Positions 1-5,749 of a DNA stretch of 11,964 nucleotides are shown piece by piece. Every line of letters starts with the position of its first letter. The stretch's first letter is position 1. The DNA is from Desulfurellales bacterium (GTDB lineage: Bacteria; Campylobacterota_A; Desulfurellia; Desulfurellales; Hippeaceae). The notes below the pieces were generated by a model, which saw only the letters and a list, made by a program, of their open reading frames with translations, was not told the origin of the DNA and ran no database searches. The translations under genes were made by a program, and so were the position numbers. The stretch lies in assembly GCA_027074255.1 (NCBI GenBank), contig JALTDI010000068.1:1-11964 (forward strand), in the 5' to 3' direction.

Positions 1-123
1 GCAAGTGCAAATGTTGTGACAGCAGGTCTGGCAGAAAGGGCAGGTTATCCCATAACATTTAAATATTTCTTAAAGATTGGCGGACCTGCAATGGTTGTTT
101 CTGTTGCAATATCTATGGTTTGG
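1..123. repeat. 123-bp direct repeat, copy 1 (permease 3' end)
   Basis: Bases 1-123 are identical to 1953-2075 when read base by base. The left edge cannot be defined because the window starts inside the repeat. On the right, identity falls at once: 13 of the next 18 bases match up to the stop codon. Beyond the stop the flanking genes differ strongly. Both copies encode the last helix region of the two permease paralogs. Confidence 0.95.
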
Positions 124-141
124 TTGCTAATAGGGGGCTAA
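1..141 (+). CDS. ArsB/NhaD-family permease, C-terminal end only (first paralog)
   Basis: The window opens inside a gene. The frame from base 1 encodes 46 residues and stops at TAA 139-141. The peptide begins ASANVVTAGLAERAGYPITF and matches residues 510-555 of the complete permease at 426-2093, with a single Leu/Ile difference six residues from the end. It covers the end of the second conserved GxGTLIGASANV loop and the last membrane helix of an ArsB/NhaD-type ion transporter. An inner-membrane sodium or other ion/proton antiport role is likely from the family, but the substrate is not readable from this fragment. Bases 1-123 are identical to 1953-2075, so this is a second copy of the same gene. 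Its last codons (ATA GGG GGC) also form a purine-rich ribosome binding site for the small ORF that starts one base after the stop. The start and most of the gene lie outside the window. Confidence 0.9.
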   Translation, partial: ASANVVTAGLAERAGYPITFKYFLKIGGPAMVVSVAISMVWLLIGG

Positions 142-142
142 G

Positions 143-283
143 ATGAAATATCACTGTAATGGCATAATACTCAGTGCAAACTCATCTGATGCCGGGAAAA
201 TAACTTTAAGAAAAGCAGCGTGCGGTCTATTCAAGAGCGTGATATTTCCTAAGATACGCCTTAAAAAAGGTGTAATAACATGA
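143..283 (+). CDS. 46-aa ORF resembling the N terminus of a universal stress protein (possible remnant)
   Basis: ATG at 143 follows the upstream permease stop by one base and is preceded by AGGGGG five bases away. The 46-aa product starts MKYHCNGIILSANSSDAGKI and stops at TGA 281-283. Its first 26 residues align without gaps to the UspA-like protein at 2095. About ten identities include Cys5, Asn6, Leu10, Ser15, Asp16, Gly18 and Lys24-Ala25, with Ile/Val and Arg/Lys exchanges between. The start codons lie exactly 1952 bp apart, the same offset as the permease repeat, and in both copies the ATG is one base past the permease stop. It therefore looks like the N-terminal strand and helix of a USP whose remainder is lost or unrecognisable. 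No membrane segment is seen. It could be a decaying gene or a retained small protein. Its stop overlaps the next start as ATGA, which suggests translational coupling. Confidence 0.5.
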   Translation: MKYHCNGIILSANSSDAGKITLRKAACGLFKSVIFPKIRLKKGVIT

Positions 284-429
284 AAAAGAAACAACTATAC
301 GTAAAGACGAAATTTGCGGTATTCTTTTCGAAGATAGTAAATAATGTAAGAAGTAATGAAGGCGAAGCTAAAATGGCCTTTACAGATAAGAAAGAACTAA
401 ATACTATTTTTGAGAGGATGGGTTTATGA
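280..429 (+). CDS. 49-aa hypothetical basic protein
   Basis: The ATG at 280 overlaps the previous stop (ATGA), and its own TGA at 427-429 overlaps the permease ATG at 426 in the same way. AAAAAAGG lies about nine bases upstream of the start. The product starts MKKKQLYVKTKFAVFFSKIV and ends with a charged helix-like stretch rich in Lys and Glu (FTDKKELNTIFERMGL). It has no signal peptide, clear membrane helix or motif I recognise. At its position in the other copy of the module lies the middle and C-terminal part of the UspA-like gene, but I see no convincing residue similarity to it. It may be a real small protein translated as part of the coupled chain leading into the permease, or it may be debris that happens to stay open. 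The two ATGA junctions in a row favour translation. Confidence 0.45.
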   Translation: MKKKQLYVKTKFAVFFSKIVNNVRSNEGEAKMAFTDKKELNTIFERMGL

Positions 430-2093
430 AAAAGTTTTTCTTACCGTTCTTTTTGTTAATGCTTTTTGTTTCTATTGCGAATAGTGCAACCCTGAGGGTG
501 GGCGGAGTTATTAAAAACGTGCATAACGATCCCGTGGAGGATATGCACGTGAATATCCTCTATCAAGGTAAAGTGATTGCTCACACAATGACAACATCAA
601 ACGGCAGTTATTTTGTTGAAACTCCAATTGACAATAAACTTGACACATCAAAAATATATGTAGAGCTTCAAAAGACAACCTATAAAACTGTCAAAGAGCA
701 CTTGACAGACATTTTGACAAGTAAGAATAAAAATAATGAGACCATATACATCGGGACTCTTAATAAAACCATGCTGAGAGCCATAACACCTGCATTCTGG
801 ATTTCTCTCATAATCTTAGTGAGTATTTTTGTTCTTATATCATTCGATGTACTCCATAGAACGGTGGCAGCAATAGTAGGTGCTTCACTTTTATTATTTG
901 TTTCATACACATTGGGCACAATAAGCGAAAACTATTTTGTCATATCATTCAATCAGGCCATACAAGCAATAGACTTTAATGTCATATTTCTATTGATGAG
1001 CATGATGATTATAGTAGGTGTCATGAAAAAAACGGGTATATTTCAATGGCTTGCGTATAAATCTTATGCTCTTTCAAATGGTAATGTCTTTAGGCTTGCT
1101 ACAATCTTAATGTTTGTAACCGCACTTGTCAGCGCCTTTTTAGATAATGTGACAACGATGCTTCTTCTTGCGCCTGTTTCGATAGAAATAGCCATTATGC
1201 TTGACATAAATCCGTTTAGTCTTTTGCTTCCGGAGGTTTTAGCATCAAATATGGGCGGAACGGCAACACTTATAGGCGATCCTCCCAATATCATGATAGG
1301 TTCATTCGCTCATCTGACATTCAATGATTTTGTTATAAATCTATCTCCTATTATTATAATCATTCTAATAGCAAATGTTTTTGTAATGAAATTTTTTTTT
1401 AACAAAGAGTATAAGAAGGGAAAAATAGAAAACGTCAATGCATTATTGGAAAAGCTGAAAGAGGAATATAAAATCACAAACCCGAAGCTTCTCAAACACT
1501 CTTTAATTATTTTAGCCTTTGTCATAGCCCTGTTTGTAACACACGGCATACTGCATATGGAGCCCTCCATTGCGGCTATGGTTGGTGCTGCACTTATACT
1601 CCTGTTTAGCGGTGCGGATATAACCGAAATTATGGAGCACGAGGTCGAATGGACAACACTCGTCTTTTTTATGATGCTGTTTATTATAGTAGGTGCTGCT
1701 GTACAGACAGGTTTTATATCATTAATCGCAACATGGGTGAAAGATTTGTCGGGAAACAGCCTGATTTTAGCGATAATACTGATTATGTGGGTAAGCGCTT
1801 TTGCGTCTGCAATAATAGACAACATTCCCTTTACTGCCACAATGCTGCCGGTTGTGGGATATTTAACAGCGACCATTCCGCATGCAGGCAATACACTGTG
1901 GTGGGCGTTGTCGCTTGGCGCCTGTTTGGGCGGAAACGGAACACTGATAGGAGCAAGTGCAAATGTTGTGACAGCAGGTCTGGCAGAAAGGGCAGGTTAT
2001 CCCATAACATTTAAATATTTCTTAAAGATTGGCGGACCTGCAATGGTTGTTTCTGTTGCAATATCTATGGTTTGGATACTAATAGGAGGTTGA
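426..2093 (+). CDS. ArsB/NhaD (P-permease-like) ion transporter with N-terminal secreted carboxypeptidase-regulatory-like domain
   Basis: This is a 555-aa inner-membrane ion transporter. Residues 1-20 form a signal peptide. Residues 21-85 (GGVIKNVHNDPVEDMHV... TTSNGSYFVETP) have the GxVxDxxGxPV...TxxNGxYxxxxP pattern of a carboxypeptidase-regulatory-like beta-sandwich, so this part should face the periplasm. About ten to twelve hydrophobic helices follow from residue 124. They carry the two matched signature loops of the ArsB/NhaD group: DNVTT (240-244) with GTATLIGDPPN (278-288), and DNIPFT (465-470) with GNGTLIGASANV (503-514). In this family the loops pair in an inverted two-fold fold and bind the cation or anion. 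Sodium/proton antiport is plausible, but arsenite or organic anions cannot be excluded. The ATG overlaps the preceding stop as ATGA and has GAGAGG eight bases upstream. The last 46 codons are nearly identical to those of the paralog at the window start. Membrane transport function is secure; the substrate is not. Confidence 0.9.
   Translation: MKKFFLPFFLLMLFVSIANSATLRVGGVIKNVHNDPVEDMHVNILYQGKVIAHTMTTSNGSYFVETPIDNKLDTSKIYVELQKTTYKTVKEHLTDILTSKNKNNETIYIGTLNKTMLRAITPAFWISLIILVSIFVLISFDVLHRTVAAIVGASLLLFVSYTLGTISENYFVISFNQAIQAIDFNVIFLLMSMMIIVGVMKKTGIFQWLAYKSYALSNGNVFRLATILMFVTALVSAFLDNVTTMLLLAPVSIEIAIMLDINPFSLLLPEVLASNMGGTATLIGDPPNIMIGSFAHLTFNDFVINLSPIIIIILIANVFVMKFFFNKEYKKGKIENVNALLEKLKEEYKITNPKLLKHSLIILAFVIALFVTHGILHMEPSIAAMVGAALILLFSGADITEIMEHEVEWTTLVFFMMLFIIVGAAVQTGFISLIATWVKDLSGNSLILAIILIMWVSAFASAIIDNIPFTATMLPVVGYLTATIPHAGNTLWWALSLGACLGGNGTLIGASANVVTAGLAERAGYPITFKYFLKIGGPAMVVSVAISMVWILIGG
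1953..2075. repeat. 123-bp direct repeat, copy 2 (permease 3' end)
   Basis: This is the second copy of the perfect repeat seen at 1-123. It encodes residues 510-550 of the complete permease. Identity includes all third codon positions, which amino-acid conservation alone would not maintain. Confidence 0.95.
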
Positions 2094-2094
2094 T

Positions 2095-2553
2095 ATGGAT
2101 AAAAGTTGTAATAGTGTAGTGTTGATGGTCAAGCCCTCGGACGTAGGGGGAAGAGCCCTTAAAAAAGCATTGGATATTATGCATGAAAACGGCTGCGGCA
2201 AGCTTGGTTTGCTGTTTGTTATAGATAAAGAATTCTTTTCGGGTGACTCAAGCGGATATGTTAAACCCGATTTTTTAGTTGAAAAAGGCCTTGAAGGTAT
2301 AGGTGATGCCATTTTAGACAACACCGAAAAGACAATAAAAAAAATTGAAAAAGGCAGTGTAAATACAGAGAGGATAATACTTCACGGTGAGACAGCTCAG
2401 GAGATACTGAAATTTGTTCAAAACAATAATGTGGATATTTTCATCATTCCGAAGGACAAAAGAGGGCCTATTGAAAAATTTATAACAGGCGGGGATATAG
2501 ATGAATTCACAAAAGAAATAGAAAAACACACAAAACTCATTACTGTGGAGTAA
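2095..2553 (+). CDS. Universal stress protein (UspA)-family protein
   Basis: This 152-aa soluble protein fits the UspA fold. It opens with a hydrophobic strand (SVVLMVKPSD) and a helix (RALKKALDIMHENG). The middle is followed by RIILHGETAQEILKFVQNNN and then VDIFIIPKDKRGP, which match the family pattern xxxxxGxxxxxIxxxAxxxxxDxxxxGxxxxG. The nucleotide-binding loop, usually Gx2Gx9G(S/T), is degenerate here: Gly124 and the Gly132-Gly133 pair remain but the first Gly is Asp121. ATP binding is therefore uncertain. The start lies one base after the permease stop, and the GGAGG inside the last permease codons serves as its ribosome binding site, so it is probably co-translated with the transporter. 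USP domains often accompany ion transporters as cytoplasmic regulatory partners; that role here is inferred from position. The family call is good, the precise function unknown. Confidence 0.78.
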   Translation: MDKSCNSVVLMVKPSDVGGRALKKALDIMHENGCGKLGLLFVIDKEFFSGDSSGYVKPDFLVEKGLEGIGDAILDNTEKTIKKIEKGSVNTERIILHGETAQEILKFVQNNNVDIFIIPKDKRGPIEKFITGGDIDEFTKEIEKHTKLITVE

Positions 2554-2557
2554 ATAA

Positions 2558-2586
2558 TTGACATATTAGGGATGATATGATAGTTT
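2558..2586 (+). promoter_or_regulatory. Putative promoter of the ATP synthase operon
   Basis: The 74-bp gap between the UspA-like gene and atpF' is the only non-coding gap of size in the window. It contains TTGACA at 2558-2563, a perfect -35 hexamer. TATGAT lies at 2576-2581, a good -10 match but only 12 bp away. At the standard 17-bp spacing the -10 would be the weak TAGTTT at 2581-2586. In Campylobacterota the -35 is often unimportant, so TATGAT alone may serve. Transcription would then start near 2588-2590, about 40 bp before the atpF' ATG. No hairpin terminator is visible in the gap, so read-through from the permease genes is also possible. Confidence 0.4.
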
Positions 2587-2627
2587 AATTTGAATTTTTT
2601 ATTACATTTGTCGGGGGTTAAGGTTTT

Positions 2628-3047
2628 ATGGCTATCGGTTTAAATTCGATTATCTTTATACAGATGATAGGCTTTTTGACACTGCTTTTTATACTTAACA
2701 TTATTTTGTACAAACCAGTACTTAGGGTTATTAGAGAAAGGAAAAAATCCATAGAGAACCTTTTAAATCAAGCCGGTGAATTACAATCAAAAGCATCCGA
2801 AAACGAAAAAGCTTACAAAGAGAAATTTGAAAAGTCCGAAGCGTCTGCAAAAAAAGAGTATGAAGATATTGTCTTATCCGCTTTGAAAGAAAAAGAAAAA
2901 ACAATTGAAGAAGAAGCGGCTAAGGCCATAGAAGTTATAGAAAATGAAAAGAAAGAGATTCTATCTGCCTTGTCTTTTGAACTTACTAAGGCAAAACAGC
3001 ACAGCGATGATATATCAAATAAAATATACGAGCAGCTTGTAGCATAG
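2628..3047 (+). CDS. atpF': F-type ATP synthase subunit b' (peripheral stalk)
   Basis: This 139-aa protein has one N-terminal membrane helix at about residues 6-27. A long, highly charged Glu/Lys/Ala helix follows from about residue 32 to the end, the two-part design of ATP synthase b-type subunits. The sequence ILYKPVLRVIRERKKSIENLL at the junction is typical of b and b' proteins. It should pair with the b subunit encoded next to form the heterodimeric stator that holds F1 against the membrane sector. Unlike its neighbour it has no cleavable signal peptide. The separate b' gene directly before b is the arrangement found in Campylobacterota, cyanobacteria and some other groups. The start has GGGGGTTAAGG upstream, and the gene is the first of the apparent ATP synthase operon. 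Confidence 0.9.
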   Translation: MAIGLNSIIFIQMIGFLTLLFILNIILYKPVLRVIRERKKSIENLLNQAGELQSKASENEKAYKEKFEKSEASAKKEYEDIVLSALKEKEKTIEEEAAKAIEVIENEKKEILSALSFELTKAKQHSDDISNKIYEQLVA

Positions 3048-3056
3048 GGGGTTGAT

Positions 3057-3596
3057 ATGAAATTTATGATTAGTGTGCTATTTTTTATTTTTATGCCTTT
3101 TATAGCTCATGCAGCCGAAGAGGGTACAATCGCACCGCATATGATATGGAGAATTATAGATTTTATTTTATTCGCATGGCTTATATATCACTTTTTGAAA
3201 AAACCGGTTGTTGAATTCTTTAAAAACAGAAAAGAAGAGATAAAAAACAGTCTTGAAGAAGCCGAAAGAGCAAAATCAGAGGCGGAATTGCTTTTAAAGG
3301 AAACGGAAAAGAAACTGGCCGAACTCAATAAAGAAATTGACAGAATAGTTGATACTTTTAGGTCAATGGCAGAAATTGAGAAAGAAAATATAATCAAAGA
3401 AATGGAGAGAGTCATCGAAAGGATGGAAGAAAATATAGAAGAAGAAAAGACATCTATTTTAAATAAGGCAAAACTTGAGTTATTGAAAAATATTACACTC
3501 CAAACCATCAACAATGTCAAACAAAGAATAGCCAATATAACAAAGGACGAACATTTAAAAATAAACAATAAGGTGATAGGGAGCATAACACAATGA
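3057..3596 (+). CDS. atpF: F-type ATP synthase subunit b (peripheral stalk), with signal-peptide-like N terminus
   Basis: The product has 179 aa. Residues 1-19 form a hydrophobic leader ending AHA before AEEG, which looks like a cleavable Sec signal peptide. A short segment and a true membrane helix at about 29-48 (ending YHFLKKPVVEFF) follow, then a long charged coiled coil to about residue 165. With b' it forms the stator arm that binds delta and F1 outside the membrane rotor. The extra leader makes the protein longer than E. coli b (156 aa). I recall similar leaders in Campylobacterota b subunits. The gene starts nine bases after atpF' behind a GGGGG ribosome binding site. Its stop overlaps the atpH start as ATGA, implying coupled translation and matched amounts of b and delta. 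Confidence 0.92.
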   Translation: MKFMISVLFFIFMPFIAHAAEEGTIAPHMIWRIIDFILFAWLIYHFLKKPVVEFFKNRKEEIKNSLEEAERAKSEAELLLKETEKKLAELNKEIDRIVDTFRSMAEIEKENIIKEMERVIERMEENIEEEKTSILNKAKLELLKNITLQTINNVKQRIANITKDEHLKINNKVIGSITQ

Positions 3597-4204
3597 TTGA
3601 TAGAAAAATATCCATAAGATATGCAAAAGCTCTGAATAAAATATGCGAGGATAAGGGAATAAATTCAAGAGACGCCCTGGTTTATTTAAACGGTTTTTCT
3701 CAAATAATGCAAGACAACAGAGAATTTTCTGAGTTTTTAAAAACAAACGTGGTTCCAATGAACAAAAGGGTGGAAATAGCAGATGAGATTTTGTCAGGAA
3801 GTAAAAATTTCTATATTAAAAAGTTCGTTAGAAAAGATATAGCAGATAAACTCACTGTCGAGGATAAAAATTTCTATTTGAAAGAGTTTGTGAAGTATAT
3901 GATAAGAAAAAACAGGATCGATTTATTTAAGGAAGTTATTGAAATATTCGAAGAAATAGTTGATGAAAAAGAAAATAAGCTCAAAGCCTTTGTAATAAGT
4001 GCCGTGGAATTAAACAGTATTTCGAAAAATGAGTTAAAAACCAATTTAGAGAAAAAATTCAATAAGGATATCGAAATCAAATTTTCGATAGATAAAAACC
4101 TTATGGCCGGAATAGTTATAAAAATAGACGATATTGTATATGATGGAAGCATAAATACATATCTAAACAACCTTGAACGAAAACTTTTAAGATTGCCACT
4201 TTAA
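3593..4204 (+). CDS. atpH: F-type ATP synthase subunit delta with internal duplication
   Basis: This is the delta/OSCP subunit, which caps the F1 head and joins it to the b/b' stalk. The N terminus (ISIRYAKALNKICEDKG) and the end (IDKNLMAGIVIKIDDIVYDG then a final Leu-rich helix) carry the family signatures SxRYAxAL and DxxLxGGxxIxIxDxxxDxS. The length is 203 aa against the usual 175-180. The excess is explained by an internal tandem repeat. Residues 61-80 (EIADEILSGSKNFYIKKFVR) match residues 82-101 (DIADKLTVEDKNFYLKEFVK) at ten of twenty positions plus several conservative exchanges, with a period of 21 residues. It falls where the N-terminal helical domain of delta ends. The gene overlaps atpF by four bases and is followed after 15 bp by atpA. 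Confidence 0.93.
   Translation: MIDRKISIRYAKALNKICEDKGINSRDALVYLNGFSQIMQDNREFSEFLKTNVVPMNKRVEIADEILSGSKNFYIKKFVRKDIADKLTVEDKNFYLKEFVKYMIRKNRIDLFKEVIEIFEEIVDEKENKLKAFVISAVELNSISKNELKTNLEKKFNKDIEIKFSIDKNLMAGIVIKIDDIVYDGSINTYLNNLERKLLRLPL
3773..3895. repeat. Two-copy 63-bp-period tandem repeat inside atpH
   Basis: Unit 1 is 3773-3832 and unit 2 is 3836-3895. The bases ATAGCAGAT at the start of each unit and AAAAATTTCTAT in the middle are identical in both, while the stretch between is diverged. The period is 63 bp, so the reading frame is kept and 21 residues are added to the delta subunit. Confidence 0.8.
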
Positions 4205-4219
4205 AAGGAGGAGTGTTTA

Positions 4220-5728
4220 ATGCAAATCAAAGCCAGCGAAATTAGCGATATTATCAAAAAAGAAATAGAAAACGCAAAAGAATTCATTGATGTGAGCGAG
4301 GTTGGAAATGTTTTGAGTGTTGGTGATGGTATCGCAAGGGTATATGGTCTAAAAAACGTTATGGCAAACGAACTTGTGGAATTTGAAAACGGCGTTATAG
4401 GGATGGCTCTAAACCTCGAAGAAGATAATGTTGGTGTTATTGTACTTGGTGAGGATTTTGATATAAAAGAAGGAGACACCGTTAAAAGAACAAAGAGAAT
4501 ATCACAGGTGCCTGTTGGCGAGGCGATGGTCGGCAGGGTTGTGAATGCCCTCGGTGAGCCGATAGACGGAAAAGGACCGATAGAAAGCGAACACTCAAGA
4601 AGAATAGAGATTAAAGCACCGGGAATAGTTCAAAGACAGCCCGTTAAAGAACCGCTGCAAACCGGTATCAAGGCAATCGATGCTATGATACCGATAGGAA
4701 GAGGTCAAAGGGAGTTGATAATCGGAGACAGACAGATAGGAAAAACGCAAATTGCCCTTGATACAATAATAAATCAGAAAGACACCGATGTTTATTGTAT
4801 ATACGTTGCCGTAGGGCAAAAACGCTCTACTGTTGCAAGAATCTATAAAAAATTGGAAGAGATGGGGGCTATGAAGTATACAACGATTGTTGCAGCAACA
4901 GCATCGGATCCAGCTCCTCTGCAGTATATAGCTCCATATTCAGGCGTTACGATGGGTGAATATTTCAGAGACAACGGTATGCACGCCCTTATAATATATG
5001 ACGATTTAACGAAACACGCTCAGGCTTACAGACAGGTCTCGCTGCTTTTGAGAAGGCCGCCGGGAAGAGAAGCATATCCGGGTGATGTTTTCTATCTTCA
5101 CTCAAGGCTGCTCGAACGTGCTGCAAAATTATCCGATGATTTGGGCGGCGGTTCCTTAACGGCTCTGCCTATTATTGAAACACAGGCCGGTGACGTTTCT
5201 GCATATATACCTACAAACGTTATATCAATAACCGATGGTCAGATTTATCTTGAAAGCGACCTGTTCTATGCCGGAACAAGACCCGCTGTTAATGCCGGTA
5301 TCTCTGTTTCAAGGGTTGGAGGAGCAGCACAGATAAAGGCCATGAAGCAGGTTGCCGGAATGCTCAGACTGTCCCTTGCTCAATATAGAGAACTTGCTGC
5401 TTTTGCGCAGTTCGGCAGTGATTTGGATAAGGCTACACAGCAGCAGTTAAGCAGGGGTGCAAGGCTAACGGAGATATTGAAACAGCCTCCGTATGCACCT
5501 TTACCGGTTTCAAAGCAGGTATTAATCATATATGCAGGGAATAACGGATACCTCGACGATGTTGAAATTCAAAATATCAAAAAATACGAAGAAGATATGT
5601 ACAAGTTTATAGAAGGACAATATCCTGACATTCTTCCTTCTATCGATGAAAAGAAAAAAATAGACGATGAGCTTAAATCCAAAATAGATAAAGCTTTGGA
5701 AGAATTCAAAAAGGTTTTCAAGCCTTAA
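4220..5728 (+). CDS. atpA: F-type ATP synthase subunit alpha
   Basis: This 502-aa subunit, with beta, forms the F1 hexamer that makes ATP on the cytoplasmic side. It holds the non-catalytic nucleotide sites and lends an arginine finger to the beta sites. Visible parts in order are the N-terminal delta-binding helix, the beta-barrel domain (VLSVGDGIARVYGLKNVMAN at 31-50), the P-loop GDRQIGKT at 169-176, the Walker B region LIIYDDL near 257-263, PPGREAYPGDVFYLHSRLLE at 280-299, the arginine finger in SVSRVGGAAQ (Arg365), and the helical C-terminal domain. The P-loop has Ile173 (codon ATA) where nearly all bacterial alphas have Thr; the Lys and the final Thr are kept. A strong AAGGAGGAG lies upstream of the start. 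The gap to atpG is 21 bp. Confidence 0.98.
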   Translation: MQIKASEISDIIKKEIENAKEFIDVSEVGNVLSVGDGIARVYGLKNVMANELVEFENGVIGMALNLEEDNVGVIVLGEDFDIKEGDTVKRTKRISQVPVGEAMVGRVVNALGEPIDGKGPIESEHSRRIEIKAPGIVQRQPVKEPLQTGIKAIDAMIPIGRGQRELIIGDRQIGKTQIALDTIINQKDTDVYCIYVAVGQKRSTVARIYKKLEEMGAMKYTTIVAATASDPAPLQYIAPYSGVTMGEYFRDNGMHALIIYDDLTKHAQAYRQVSLLLRRPPGREAYPGDVFYLHSRLLERAAKLSDDLGGGSLTALPIIETQAGDVSAYIPTNVISITDGQIYLESDLFYAGTRPAVNAGISVSRVGGAAQIKAMKQVAGMLRLSLAQYRELAAFAQFGSDLDKATQQQLSRGARLTEILKQPPYAPLPVSKQVLIIYAGNNGYLDDVEIQNIKKYEEDMYKFIEGQYPDILPSIDEKKKIDDELKSKIDKALEEFKKVFKP

Positions 5729-5749
5729 AGAAATAAGGGGAATTGAGCT

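Noticed and set aside
143..429. The two small ORFs as one frameshifted full-length USP
   Set aside because: The first ORF resembles a USP N terminus, but the second shows no convincing match to the rest of the USP, and the combined length (95 aa) is well short of 152.
1649..2014. 121-aa + strand open frame inside the permease gene
   Set aside because: It is fully contained in the well-supported permease frame. Its product is Cys/Arg-rich, has no recognisable motif and has no ribosome binding site; it is an out-of-frame shadow.
2581..2610. T-rich run after the UspA-like gene as an intrinsic terminator
   Set aside because: The T-run near 2595-2601 is not preceded by a GC-rich hairpin stem, so there is no support for termination.
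3188..3586. 132-aa reverse-strand open frame opposite atpF
   Set aside because: Ser/Phe/Ile-rich product of the kind produced by reading the complement of a Lys/Glu-rich coiled coil. The same applies to the other reverse-strand open frames here, such as 1310-1891 and 3874-4170.
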